Shown here in pieces: positions 32,904 through 41,833 of a stretch of 64,000 bases of DNA. Position 1 is the stretch's first letter. Each line of letters opens with the position of its first letter. This DNA comes from Bog-473 sp963788125 (GTDB lineage Bacteria; Actinomycetota; Acidimicrobiia; Acidimicrobiales; RAAP-2). The notes below the pieces were generated by a model. That model worked only from the letters and a program-made list of their open reading frames with translations, searched no databases and had not been told where the DNA came from. The translations under genes and the position numbers were made by a program. The DNA lies in the NCBI GenBank assembly GCA_963788125.1, contig CAWBFN010000003.1, positions 248,001-312,000 of the forward strand, written 5' to 3'.

Positions 32904-32978
32904 TGGCGCCCCCGGCAGGACTCGAACCTGCGCCACCGGCTCCGGAGGCCGGTGCTCTATCCGCTGAGCTACGGGGGC
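32904..32978 (-). tRNA. tRNA-Arg (anticodon CCG), CCA encoded
   Basis: On the reverse strand the sequence folds as a full cloverleaf: acceptor GCCCCCG/CGGGGGC, D-stem GCTC/GAGC, anticodon stem CCGGC/GCCGG with loop CTCCGGA, T-stem GCAGG/CCTGC with loop TTCGAGT. The anticodon CCG reads CGG. A discriminator G and an encoded CCA (32904-32906) complete it. It sits between the LLM gene and lysA. Confidence 0.95.
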
Positions 32979-33057
32979 ATGAGCAGGGCAACGATCGTAG
33001 TCCTCTCCGCCGTCGCTCCGTTTCGGGCGGCCCCGGGCTGCCGTATCCTGCTTCACC

Positions 33058-34365
33058 ATGCCTACGGACGACGGCGTGGCCACCGCTGCGGTAGAGCGCG
33101 TACTCCTGCCTCGGACGGCGACCGTCGGACCCGGTGGCCACCTGTGGGTCGGTGGCATCGACCTTCTCGAGTTGGCCGCCGAGTATGGCACACCCCTCTT
33201 CGTCTACGACGAGGACCATCTGCGCCACTCCTGCCGGGAGGCGGTCGAGGCGTGGGGGGACGGGGTGGCTTACGCGACCAAGGCGTTCCTCTGCCGTGCC
33301 ATGGCCAGTCTGGCGTACGAAGAGGGCATGCAGCTCGATGTGGCGTCGGGAGGCGAGCTCCACGTCGCTCTCTCGGCCGGCGTGCCGGCGGAGAGGCTGG
33401 TGTTCCATGGCAACAACAAATCGGACCAGGAGTTGGCCACCGCCGTCGAGCGCGGCGTGGGTCGCATCGTCGTCGACTCCTTCGACGAGATCGCGCGGCT
33501 CGGTCGCCTGCTCGATACGCCTCGGGGAGGTTCCCGCCGCCCCCGGGTCCTGGTCCGGGTGACCCCGGGCGTCGAAGCCCACACGCACGAGTTCGTCCGC
33601 ACCGGGGGGGAGGACTCCAAGTTCGGCTTCTCGGTCGCCGAGGGCGCAGCCGCCGAAGCGGTCGCCGCACTCGAGCTGCTGCCCGGAGTGGAGCTGGTGG
33701 GGGTGCATGCGCACATCGGGAGCCAGGTGTTCGACGTGTCGTCGTTCGAACAGGCGGCGGAGGTATTGGGCCGATTCTTCGCACCCCTCGACCTTCCCGA
33801 GCTTGTCGTGGGTGGCGGGCTCGGCGTGCCCTACGTGAACGGTGAGCGGGCGCCGACCCAGGCCGAGTGGGCCGCCGCTACCCGCTGGGCGTGCGCGCAT
33901 GTCGGCGTCGACCCGTCGGTTCGGATCTCGGCCGAACCGGGACGCTCCATCGTCGCCACGGCGGGAATGACGCTCTACACGGTGGGGACGATCAAGAAGC
34001 TTCCCGGAATACGAACCTACGTCAGCGTCGACGGCGGCATGAGCGACAACCCGCGCCCCGTGCTCTATGGGAGCGGCTACGAGGCGTTCCTCCCGCGCGC
34101 CGTCGACGCGGCCCGGCCCACCGCCATCCGGTTGGTGGGAAAGCACTGCGAGAGCGGGGATCTCGTCGTTCCCCAGGGCTTCGTGCCCGAGGGTCTCAGG
34201 GTGGGCGACATCGTCGCCACGCCGGTCACGGGAGCGTATGGCTATGCCATGGCGTCCAACTACAACAAGGTGCCGCGGCCGGCCGTGGTGTTCGTGGCCG
34301 GCGGCAGCGCGCGCCTGGTCGTACGCCGGGAGACGGTCGACGACATGACCCGTCTCGATGCGTAA
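33058..34365 (+). CDS. lysA: Diaminopimelate decarboxylase
   Basis: This 435-residue fold-type III PLP enzyme removes CO2 from meso-diaminopimelate to give lysine. The PLP Lys is Lys75 in AYATKAF. Further motifs are QLDVASGGELHVALSAG, HGNNKSDQEL, the Gly-rich phosphate loop VGGGLGVPYV, ISAEPGRSIVATAG and the substrate-contacting GKHCESGDLV near residue 360. It is the first gene of the conserved lysA-hom-thrC series, 46 bases before hom. Confidence 0.95.
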   Translation: MPTDDGVATAAVERVLLPRTATVGPGGHLWVGGIDLLELAAEYGTPLFVYDEDHLRHSCREAVEAWGDGVAYATKAFLCRAMASLAYEEGMQLDVASGGELHVALSAGVPAERLVFHGNNKSDQELATAVERGVGRIVVDSFDEIARLGRLLDTPRGGSRRPRVLVRVTPGVEAHTHEFVRTGGEDSKFGFSVAEGAAAEAVAALELLPGVELVGVHAHIGSQVFDVSSFEQAAEVLGRFFAPLDLPELVVGGGLGVPYVNGERAPTQAEWAAATRWACAHVGVDPSVRISAEPGRSIVATAGMTLYTVGTIKKLPGIRTYVSVDGGMSDNPRPVLYGSGYEAFLPRAVDAARPTAIRLVGKHCESGDLVVPQGFVPEGLRVGDIVATPVTGAYGYAMASNYNKVPRPAVVFVAGGSARLVVRRETVDDMTRLDA

Positions 34366-34411
34366 GGCCCGCCAAGCCGGTCGCCGTGCAGGCAGGCTGT
34401 AACTTGGTCGA

Positions 34412-35734
34412 ATGACCACACGCCCGGAGCAGCCGGACTCCCCGTCCCGGGTGAGGGTAGGGCTCTTGGGCTGCGGCAACGTCGGAGGTGCCCTGGCCGA
34501 GCTGTTGACGACCCGCCAGGAGGACATTGCGGCCCGCACCGGGATCCGTCTGGAATTGGTGGGTATCGCCGTGGCCGACACCACCCGCCCGCGCTCGGCG
34601 AGCATTCCGGTCGAACTCTTCGGGACGGACGCGGGTGCACTAGTGGTACGGAACGATGTCGATGTCGTAGTGGAGCTCATCGGGGGGACGCACCCGGCCC
34701 ATGAGCTCATAGAAGCGGCCCTGCGCGCCGGCAAGCCGGTGGTGACGGGTAACAAGGCCCTTCTGGCCGTCGCGGGGGCCGAGTTGTCCGAATTGGCGGC
34801 CTCTCAAGGGGTCGACCTCTTGTACGAGGCCGCGGTGGCGGGCGCGATCCCGGTTGTGCGATCGCTACGTGAATCGCTGGCCGGCGAGCAGATCGTGCGG
34901 GTCATGGGCATCGTGAACGGCACGACGAACTTCATCCTGACCCGTATGGAAGAAGACGGAGTCGACTTCGATGATGCGCTGGCCGAGGCGCAGAGCCTCG
35001 GGCTGGCTGAGCGCGATCCCACTGCGGACGTCGAAGGACACGACGCGGCCGCCAAGGCGGCTGTCCTGGCCGCCCTGGCCTTCGGGAGTGACGTGGTGGA
35101 CGCCGATGTCCATCGAGAGGGGATTACGGGGATACGGGCGGTCGACGTGGCCTACGCCAAGCGGCTCGGCTATTCGGTCAAGCTCCTGGCCGTGGCGGAA
35201 TTGGTGGATGGAGGTCCCGAGCTCTCGGTCAGGGTGCACCCGGCGATGGTGCCCGACACGCATCCCCTGGCGTCCGTGCGCGGCGCCTTCAACGCGGTGT
35301 TCGTCGAAGGAGCCGTGAGCGGCGAGCTCATGCTCTACGGCCGGGGTGCCGGTGGGGGGCCGACCGCAAGTGCCGTGCTCGGCGATCTCATCGATGCGGG
35401 GCGCAACCTGCGTGCCGGCGCGCCGGCGCGCGCCCCCAAGCGGACGAGCATCGCCGTGCGACCCCAGCCCGAGCTCTGGTCCGCGTTCTACCTCAGTATG
35501 GACGTGGTCGATCGACCCGGGGTGCTGGCCGCCGTGGCCAAGGTCTTCGGCGACCACCAGGTCGGGATCCGGGCCATGGAGCAGGTGGGGTTGGCCGACG
35601 AGGCCCGCCTGATCTTCCTCACCCATCCCGCCCGCGAGGGTGATCTACTGGCGACCATCGACGAGCTGCGCCTGTTGCAGGTGGTGGATCGGGTGGGTGG
35701 TGTGCTGCGCGTCATCGGCGAAGAGCAGGGATAG
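34412..35734 (+). CDS. hom: Homoserine dehydrogenase
   Basis: The product has 440 residues. The NAD(P) loop is GLLGCGNVGGALAELL (about 13-28), the catalytic domain includes VTGNKALLAVAGAEL, YEAAVAGAIPVVRSLRESLAG and VMGIVNGTTNFILTRM, and the C-terminal ACT domain (about 355-435) begins YLSMDVVDRPGVLAAVAKVFGDH, a usual site for threonine feedback. It reduces aspartate semialdehyde to homoserine. thrC begins two bases after the stop. Confidence 0.95.
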   Translation: MTTRPEQPDSPSRVRVGLLGCGNVGGALAELLTTRQEDIAARTGIRLELVGIAVADTTRPRSASIPVELFGTDAGALVVRNDVDVVVELIGGTHPAHELIEAALRAGKPVVTGNKALLAVAGAELSELAASQGVDLLYEAAVAGAIPVVRSLRESLAGEQIVRVMGIVNGTTNFILTRMEEDGVDFDDALAEAQSLGLAERDPTADVEGHDAAAKAAVLAALAFGSDVVDADVHREGITGIRAVDVAYAKRLGYSVKLLAVAELVDGGPELSVRVHPAMVPDTHPLASVRGAFNAVFVEGAVSGELMLYGRGAGGGPTASAVLGDLIDAGRNLRAGAPARAPKRTSIAVRPQPELWSAFYLSMDVVDRPGVLAAVAKVFGDHQVGIRAMEQVGLADEARLIFLTHPAREGDLLATIDELRLLQVVDRVGGVLRVIGEEQG

Positions 35735-35736
35735 TC

Positions 35737-36780
35737 GTGGGCGCCGGATGGAGGGGGGTGGTCGAGGAGTACCGCTCCTTCCTTCCCATCGGGCCGGACG
35801 CGCCGGTCGTCACCTTGCTGGAGGGCGGGACGCCCCTGGTACCCGCCCCGCGCCTGTCCGAGCGGATGGGCGCGCACGTCTGGCTCAAGGTCGAGGGTGC
35901 AAACCCAACGGGGTCGTTCAAGGACAGGGGGATGACGATGGCCATCTCCATGGCCGTCGACGAGGGGGCCAAGGCCGTCGTGTGCGCCTCGACGGGGAAC
36001 ACCTCGGCCTCCGCTGCGGCCTACGCGGCGCGGGCGGGACTCACCTGTGTGGTGCTGATCCCAGAGGGCCACATCGCCTTGGGGAAGCTGGCCCAGGCCC
36101 TGATCCACGGCGCGCGGGTGCTCCAGGTGCGGGGTAACTTCGACCAGCTGCTGTCCATTGTCCGCGAACTACCGGACCGCGCGCCGATCACTGTCGTCAA
36201 TTCGGTGAATCCCCATCGCATCGAGGGACAGAAGACGGGTGCTTTCGAGATCGTCGACGTTCTGGGGGACGCGCCGGACGTCCACTGCATTCCGGTCGGC
36301 AACGCAGGCAACATTACTGCCTACTGGAAGGGGTACCTCCAGTATAAGGAGGCCGGTCGCGCCACGAAGCTGCCTCGGATGCTGGGCTTCCAGGCCGCCG
36401 GCGCGGCGCCGATCGTCCTGGGCCAGCCCGTGGAGAATCCCGAGACGATCGCCACGGCAATCCGGATCGGCAACCCTGCCAGCTGGTACTCGGCCACGGC
36501 TGCGGCCAGCGAGTCGGGTGGTTCGATCACCGCGGTCACCGACGAGGAGATCCTTCACGCCTACACCTTCCTGGCGCAGCAGGAGTCGGTCTTCTGCGAG
36601 GCGGCCTCCGCCGCGTCGGTCGCCGGGTTGATGAAGATCGGGGTGCCCGAAGGTTGCGAAGTGGTGTGCGTGCTCACCGGTCATGGTCTCAAGGACCCCG
36701 ATCTGGCCATCGGGCAGATCTCCGTGCCATCGGTCGTCGACCTGGATCTCAACGCCATATTGGCCGAGCTCTCCCTCTAG
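35737..36780 (+). CDS. thrC: Threonine synthase
   Basis: The 347-residue, GTG-initiated protein is a fold-type II PLP enzyme with the cofactor Lys62 in NPTGSFKDRGM and the phosphate-binding CASTGNTSASAAAYAA. It converts O-phosphohomoserine to threonine. It follows hom almost directly. The homoserine kinase gene thrB, which usually comes next in this arrangement, is absent here; a promoter and a long leader to rho follow instead. Confidence 0.95.
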   Translation: MGAGWRGVVEEYRSFLPIGPDAPVVTLLEGGTPLVPAPRLSERMGAHVWLKVEGANPTGSFKDRGMTMAISMAVDEGAKAVVCASTGNTSASAAAYAARAGLTCVVLIPEGHIALGKLAQALIHGARVLQVRGNFDQLLSIVRELPDRAPITVVNSVNPHRIEGQKTGAFEIVDVLGDAPDVHCIPVGNAGNITAYWKGYLQYKEAGRATKLPRMLGFQAAGAAPIVLGQPVENPETIATAIRIGNPASWYSATAAASESGGSITAVTDEEILHAYTFLAQQESVFCEAASAASVAGLMKIGVPEGCEVVCVLTGHGLKDPDLAIGQISVPSVVDLDLNAILAELSL

Positions 36781-36827
36781 CCCTGGCGCCCGCCGGCTGC
36801 CGTCGGAGCCCGAGCAAGCCGGGTATG

Positions 36828-36857
36828 TTGGCATTGGTGGTCCGGTCCCGCTAGTGT
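36828..36857 (+). promoter_or_regulatory. Putative promoter for rho
   Basis: TTGGCA at 36828-36833 and TAGTGT at 36852-36857 are 18 bases apart, about 170 bases before the rho start. This would give rho a long 5' leader, as known for autoregulated rho genes elsewhere. Confidence 0.45.
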
Positions 36858-36935
36858 AGGTACATCCCCGCTGCGCAGTGAAGCGCTCCCCGCGGGTACC
36901 AAAATGGTCCCGGGGTGTTTCTTGCAGAGGTGATC

Positions 36936-36965
36936 GGGGGAGGGTTCGGCATGAATCCCTCCCCC
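36936..36965 (+). terminator. Strong GC hairpin in the rho leader
   Basis: GGGGGAGGG at 36936-36944 and CCCTCCCCC at 36957-36965 are perfect nine-base arms around a 12-base loop. The stem ends about 70 bases before the rho ATG and is followed by a C/T-rich stretch. It could end the thrC transcript or attenuate rho. Confidence 0.6.
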
Positions 36966-37035
36966 TCCCTATTCCTAACTCACCTCGCGCGGACATCCCG
37001 GGCGGGTGACAACCCCTCTATGGAAGAGGTGCCCG

Positions 37036-38811
37036 ATGACTGCGGAACAGCAGCTCGAACGATCGGTACTTGAAGGCAAAGAGCGCGATGAGCTCAGCGC
37101 CATCGCCCAGGCAATGTCTCTCAAGACGACGACCAGGACGAAGAAGGCGGACATCATCGACCGGATACTCGACGCCACCGGCGTCACCGCCAACGGCGAC
37201 TCCGCACATGACCCCGGGGCCAACGGCGGCACGAACGGCGGGAGCCCCGCACGTGGGGACGGCTCCGGCGTCAAGCCCACCCGCCGCGCCCGTTCGGCTG
37301 CATCCGGCGTGAGCGAGACCGTGGCGGCCGAGGCATCACCAGCCGCAGAAACGCCCGCCGCCGGCTCCTCGGCGGTCAGCACTCCGATCGACGCCGCACC
37401 GGCCGTGTTCATTGAACCGCCCGAGCTGGCGGACGCCGCCGAGACGGGCACACACCAGCAGAACGGTCAAGGTTCGTCCTCTCCCCAGCAGCAGAACCGG
37501 AACCGCCCCAACCAGGGGCAGAACCAGAACAACCGCAACAACCAGAACAACTCCTCACAGGGTGACGGTGGCGACGTCGGCAACAGGCGCGGCCGCCGGC
37601 GCCGCGGCCGCGAGCGGGGCGTCGGGGGAGAACTGCAAGGGGGAGGAGTTCAAGAGCAGCCGTACTCGGGCGAGATGGTCGAGGTCAAGGGCATGCTCGA
37701 CCTGCGCGACGAGGGGTACGGGTTCCTGCGCTGCGGCGGGTACCTGCCGTCACCAAAGGACGTCTACATCTCCATCAGCCAGGCGAGGCGATTCGCTCTG
37801 CGCAAGGGCGACTACGTGGAAGGGGCGTGCCGTCCAGCGTCCAACAACGAGAAGTACCCGGCCCTCCTGCGCATCGACACGGTCTCGGGGCTCGATCCCG
37901 AAGTGGCGCGCAATCGCCCCCGTTTCGAAGACCTGACCCCGTTGTTCCCTGACTCCCGCTTGCACCTCGAGATGGCCGAGTCCGGCGACAAGGACAACCT
38001 CACGGCTCGCATCGTCGACCTCCTCTCGCCCGTCGGCAAGGGACAGCGTGGCCTGATCGTCTCCCCCCCCAAGGCGGGAAAGACGACCGTCATGAAGCAG
38101 ATCGCACACTCCATTGAGGCCAACAATCCTGAGGTCCATCTCATGGTCCTTCTGGTCGACGAGCGTCCCGAGGAAGTCACCGACATGCGCCGGTCGGTGC
38201 ACGGTGAGGTCATCGCATCGACCTTCGACCGACCGGCCGACGAGCACACTCAGGTGGCCGAGCTGACCATCGAGCGAGCGAAGCGCTTGGTGGAAGTAGG
38301 ACGTGACGTCGTGATCATCCTCGACGGCATCACCCGACTGGCGCGCGCCTACAACCTCGCCGCGCCCGCCACTGGCCGGATCATGTCCGGCGGTGTGGAC
38401 TCGGGCGCTCTGTACCCCCCCAAGAAGTTCTTCGGCGCCGCCCGCAACATCGAAGAAGGCGGCTCACTCACCATCCTGGCCTCGGCGTTGGTGGAGACCG
38501 GCTCGAAGATGGACGAGGTCATCTTCGAGGAGTTCAAGGGCACCGGCAACATGGAGCTCCGGCTCGACCGCCGCCTCTCCGAGCGCCGCCTCTACCCGGC
38601 CATCGACGTCAACGCCAGCTCGACCCGCCACGAGGAGCTGCTCTTCGAGCGGGGGCAACTCCAGCAGGTCTGGAAGCTGCGCCGGGTGCTCAACGCCTTG
38701 GCCAATGACGGGAAAGAAGCGGCCGGGCTCGAACTGCTCATGGACAAGATCCGCACGACCAGCAGCAACGACGAATTCTTGGCTGAAATCGCCAAGGGGC
38801 CTGCCACCTAG
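37036..38811 (+). CDS. rho: Transcription termination factor Rho
   Basis: From the ATG at 37036 (GGAAGAGG upstream) the product has 591 residues; a GTG at 37006 is also open. A Rho N-terminal helical domain (LEGKERDELSAIAQAMSLKTTTRTKKADIIDRIL) is followed by a disordered insertion rich in Asn, Gln and Arg (about 140-200, ending in RRGRRRRGRERG). The RNA-binding domain starts at EVKGMLDLRDEGYGFLR. The ATPase has SPPKAGKTT as P-loop, VLLVDERPEEVTDMRR and the Q/R-loop region near SGGVDSGALYPPKKFFGAARN. Such insertions are usual in high-GC actinobacteria and can alter RNA binding or drive condensation. Confidence 0.95.
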   Translation: MTAEQQLERSVLEGKERDELSAIAQAMSLKTTTRTKKADIIDRILDATGVTANGDSAHDPGANGGTNGGSPARGDGSGVKPTRRARSAASGVSETVAAEASPAAETPAAGSSAVSTPIDAAPAVFIEPPELADAAETGTHQQNGQGSSSPQQQNRNRPNQGQNQNNRNNQNNSSQGDGGDVGNRRGRRRRGRERGVGGELQGGGVQEQPYSGEMVEVKGMLDLRDEGYGFLRCGGYLPSPKDVYISISQARRFALRKGDYVEGACRPASNNEKYPALLRIDTVSGLDPEVARNRPRFEDLTPLFPDSRLHLEMAESGDKDNLTARIVDLLSPVGKGQRGLIVSPPKAGKTTVMKQIAHSIEANNPEVHLMVLLVDERPEEVTDMRRSVHGEVIASTFDRPADEHTQVAELTIERAKRLVEVGRDVVIILDGITRLARAYNLAAPATGRIMSGGVDSGALYPPKKFFGAARNIEEGGSLTILASALVETGSKMDEVIFEEFKGTGNMELRLDRRLSERRLYPAIDVNASSTRHEELLFERGQLQQVWKLRRVLNALANDGKEAAGLELLMDKIRTTSSNDEFLAEIAKGPAT

Positions 38812-38880
38812 GGCGTGCGCCGGATGGAAGCCACCGGCGAACCCCTACACTGAACCGACCGAATCGACGCAGGAGACGCC

Positions 38881-39129
38881 ATGAAGCCCGACATCCATCC
38901 CGACTACGTAGAGGCCACCGTGAGGTGCTCGTGTGGCAATACCTACGTCACCCACTCCACCAAGTCCGATCTCCACGTCGAACTGTGCAACGAGTGCCAC
39001 CCCTTCTTCACCGGTAAGCAGAAGTTGGTCGACTCCGGCGGGCGGGTCGAGCGCTTCCAGCGTCGTTACGGTGCCCGCAAGGGCAAGGCCAAGTCGGCTC
39101 CGGCCCCGACCGCGACAGCGCGGGACTAG
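38881..39129 (+). CDS. rpmE: 50S ribosomal protein L31 (zinc-binding type)
   Basis: The 82-residue protein has four zinc-ligand Cys residues at 16, 18, 36 and 39 (CSCGN and CNECH), marking the C+ form of L31. It starts MKPDIHPDYVEATVRC and has the typical HPFFTGKQKLVDSGGRVERFQRRY. The extra basic, Ala-rich tail is common in actinobacteria. It lies between rho and prfA as in mycobacteria. Confidence 0.96.
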   Translation: MKPDIHPDYVEATVRCSCGNTYVTHSTKSDLHVELCNECHPFFTGKQKLVDSGGRVERFQRRYGARKGKAKSAPAPTATARD

Positions 39130-39180
39130 GTCCCGTCACGACGCGGCCGGGCCTGGTTGCCCGGATAGTCCGCTTCACCC

Positions 39181-40272
39181 ATGCCCGTGTCCACGTTCGA
39201 TGACCGGATTGCCGCGATCGAGTCGGAGTTCGACGCGGTCGAGGCCGACCTGGTCGACCCCACCGTCTTGTCCGACGCTGATCGGGTGCGTGACCTGTCC
39301 CGGCGTCACAAGGAGTTGGGCGAGATCGTCCGCGCCTGGCACGAGCTGACCGCTTCACGCGCCGACCTCGTCGCCGCCCGCGAGATGATGACCGAAGCCA
39401 CGGGCGACGAGCGTGAGCTGATGCGGCAGGAGGTCGAAGAGGCCGAGGCGTCGGTGGCCGAGCTGGAGGAGACGATCCAATCCCTCCTGCTACCCAAAGA
39501 TCCCAACGTCGGTCGCAATGTGATCATGGAGATTCGGGGAGCCGTTGGCGGAGACGAGGCCAATCTCTTCGCCCGCGTCCTCTACGACATGTACCTCCGC
39601 TTTGCCGCGCTGCAGAAGTGGAAGGTCGAGATTCTCTCGGAGGATGCCTCCGAGAGGGACGGCATCAACGAAGCGGTCTTCTTGATCAAGGGTGACGACG
39701 CGTACATCCGCTTGGAACACGAGGCGGGCACCCATCGCGTGCAGCGGGTACCGGTCACCGAGGCCAAGGGGCGGATCCACACCTCGACGGCCACGGTCAC
39801 CGTGCTGCCCGAGGCGGCCGATGTGGAGATCGCCATCGATCCGAGCGACCTCAAAGTCGACGTCTACCGCTCCACCGGCCCGGGCGGGCAGTCGGTGAAC
39901 ACCACCGACTCGGCCGTCCGCATCACGCATCTCCCGACCGGGACCGTCGTCGCCATGCAGGACGAGAAGAGCCAGATCCAGAACCGGGCCAAGGCCATGG
40001 TGGTGCTGCGGGCCAGATTGCTCAAGGCCGAGCAGGACCGCCAGGCGGAGGAGATGTCTCTCCAGCGTCGGGGCCAGGTCGGCGCCGGGGGGCGCACCGA
40101 CAAGATCCGCACCTACAATTTCAGGGAGAACCGCGTCACCGATCACCGGATCAACCTCACCCTCTACAAGCTCGATCAGGTGCTGGCGGGCGACCTCACG
40201 GAGCTGACGGACGCTCTCATGGCCGACAAGAGGGCGCGTCAGCTGGCGGGGGAGGAGGAAGGCACTCCGTGA
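39181..40272 (+). CDS. prfA: Peptide chain release factor 1
   Basis: The 363-residue class I release factor reads UAA and UAG. The catalytic GGQ lies in STGPGGQSVNTTDSAVRITHLPTG near residues 233-256, and the codon-recognition region is HRVQRVPVTEAKGRIHTSTATV with the PVT tripeptide of RF1. The N-terminal coiled helices (about 5-100) are normal. It overlaps prmC, the gene for the enzyme that methylates the Gln of its GGQ, by four bases. Confidence 0.96.
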   Translation: MPVSTFDDRIAAIESEFDAVEADLVDPTVLSDADRVRDLSRRHKELGEIVRAWHELTASRADLVAAREMMTEATGDERELMRQEVEEAEASVAELEETIQSLLLPKDPNVGRNVIMEIRGAVGGDEANLFARVLYDMYLRFAALQKWKVEILSEDASERDGINEAVFLIKGDDAYIRLEHEAGTHRVQRVPVTEAKGRIHTSTATVTVLPEAADVEIAIDPSDLKVDVYRSTGPGGQSVNTTDSAVRITHLPTGTVVAMQDEKSQIQNRAKAMVVLRARLLKAEQDRQAEEMSLQRRGQVGAGGRTDKIRTYNFRENRVTDHRINLTLYKLDQVLAGDLTELTDALMADKRARQLAGEEEGTP

Positions 40273-41135
40273 CACGGGGCGAGCTGATTGCTGAGCTCGC
40301 CGCGTCGTTGGGCGCCCGCCACGAGGCACGGTTCATCGTCGAGGAGGTGCTGGGCTCGACGCCCTCCTTCGGCGGACAGGTCGTCAGCACAGCGGAGGTG
40401 GACGCCGCCCGTTCCCTGGCGGCACTCCGGCAGGGCGGCGAACCTTTGCAGTACGTCCTCGGTCACTGGGCCTTCCGGTCGCTGGATCTCCTGGTGGACG
40501 GACGTGTGCTCATCCCCCGACCGGAGACCGAACAGGTGGTCGAGGTTGCGCTGGGCGAGGTGCGGCGGCTGGCCGCCGCACCCATCATCGTCGACGCCGG
40601 CACGGGCTCGGGCGCCATCGCCCTCTCCATGGCGACGGAACTGGCCGATCGCTGTCCCGAGGGCCGCCTCTGGGCCACCGACGCAAGTGCTGAGGCGCTG
40701 GCCGTGGCGAGAGCGAATCTGGATCGCGTCCGCCGCCAGCACCGCGGCCATGTCCTGCCGGTCACGTTGGCCCAAGGGTCCTGGCTCACCCCGCTTCCCC
40801 CAGCGCTGACGGGCCAGGTCGATCTGATCGTCGCCAACCCTCCCTACGTCGCCGCCGAGACGTGGCCGGATCTCCCCGAGGTCGTGCGCCGCGAGCCCCG
40901 CGGGGCGCTGGTGGCCGGTCCCGGTACCGACGGCACGCCCGGGCTCGGGGAGGTCGAGGAGGTGCTGTGCCAGGCGCGGATGTGGCTCTCGCGTCCGGGC
41001 GCCGTGGTGATAGAGCTGGCACCCCGGCAGCGCGAGGCCGCGGTCGCCATGGCCCGGCGCATGGGGTACGTCGAGGTCGGGGTGGAGAGGGATCTGGCAC
41101 GACGCCCACGGACCCTGGTCGGTCGTGTCCGGTGA
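40269..41135 (+). CDS. prmC: Release factor glutamine methyltransferase
   Basis: This 288-residue, GTG-initiated SAM-dependent enzyme methylates the GGQ Gln of release factors. It has the helical N-terminal domain with LGSTPSFG and LQYVLGHWAFRSLDLLVDGRVLIPRPETE, the SAM-binding VDAGTGSGAIALSMA near residue 110 and the substrate-binding NPPYV near residue 191. The overlaps with prfA (GTGA) and the Sua5-family gene indicate co-translation. Confidence 0.95.
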   Translation: MTRGELIAELAASLGARHEARFIVEEVLGSTPSFGGQVVSTAEVDAARSLAALRQGGEPLQYVLGHWAFRSLDLLVDGRVLIPRPETEQVVEVALGEVRRLAAAPIIVDAGTGSGAIALSMATELADRCPEGRLWATDASAEALAVARANLDRVRRQHRGHVLPVTLAQGSWLTPLPPALTGQVDLIVANPPYVAAETWPDLPEVVRREPRGALVAGPGTDGTPGLGEVEEVLCQARMWLSRPGAVVIELAPRQREAAVAMARRMGYVEVGVERDLARRPRTLVGRVR

Positions 41136-41806
41136 CCGAACTTCGCATCGTGGGGGGGCGAAGTCGGGCCGAGCCGAGGGCGGCCCTGGCCGAGGGGCTG
41201 GTGATCGCCCTCGCGGTCCACGGCGGCTACCACCTGGCCGCGCTTCCCGGCCACCCCGAGGCCGTCGCCGTGGCGCGCGCCCGCAGCTCGACCTCCCTGC
41301 ACGAGGCGCCTTTCCAGCTCATGGTGGGGCTCGGTGCCCAGGCGATGGCTCAGGCGTCGGAGTGGAGCAGGGAGACGCGCATCCTGACCGACCGCATGTG
41401 GCCTGGCCCCTTGACGGTCGTCGTGCCATCACAGGCGCCCGCCGCAGATGGATCGGGGGATGGGGTTGTGCGCATCACCATGCCGGCCTCGCGCGCCCTG
41501 CGGGCGCTGTGCCGCGCCTGTGGACCGGTGGCCCTCCTGGCGCTCGGGCACCCCAACGGTCGGCCACTCGTCGCCCGCGAGGAGGTGTGTGCACGGTTCA
41601 CCGGCAACGACATCGCGCTCGTCGTCGACGGGGGAACCTGCCGTGGCCCCGGCCCCACCGTCGTCGACTGCACGGCGTCACCCCCCGTCGTGTGCCGGGT
41701 GGGCGCGTTCCCCGAGAGCTACGTGGATGCGGCGTTGATCATGGGCAACCGGCGAGCCCGCTGGCGCACCAAGAGGGCGGGACCCGACGCGGCGTCGCTG
41801 TCCTAG
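41132..41806 (+). CDS. Divergent Sua5/YrdC/TsaC-family protein
   Basis: The GTG at 41132 overlaps the prmC stop and gives 224 residues. Family membership is shown by WPGPLTVVVPSQAP, VRITMPASRALRALCRACGPVALLALGHPNGRP and DGGTCRGPGPTVVDCT, together with its place after prmC. However, the substrate motif expected near the N-terminus, PTDTVYGL, reads ALAVHGGYHL, and the KxR-type motif that follows is replaced by ARSSTSLHEAP. It therefore looks like a threonylcarbamoyl-AMP synthase relative with a lost or changed active site. Confidence 0.75.
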   Translation: MTELRIVGGRSRAEPRAALAEGLVIALAVHGGYHLAALPGHPEAVAVARARSSTSLHEAPFQLMVGLGAQAMAQASEWSRETRILTDRMWPGPLTVVVPSQAPAADGSGDGVVRITMPASRALRALCRACGPVALLALGHPNGRPLVAREEVCARFTGNDIALVVDGGTCRGPGPTVVDCTASPPVVCRVGAFPESYVDAALIMGNRRARWRTKRAGPDAASLS

Positions 41807-41833
41807 GGCCGGCGTGGGAGCTCGGTAGACTCC

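Noticed and set aside
32845..34755. Upstream extension of the LLM gene's open frame to 925 codons
   Set aside because: It runs through the tRNA and opposite lysA; the LLM family start at 32844 is unambiguous.
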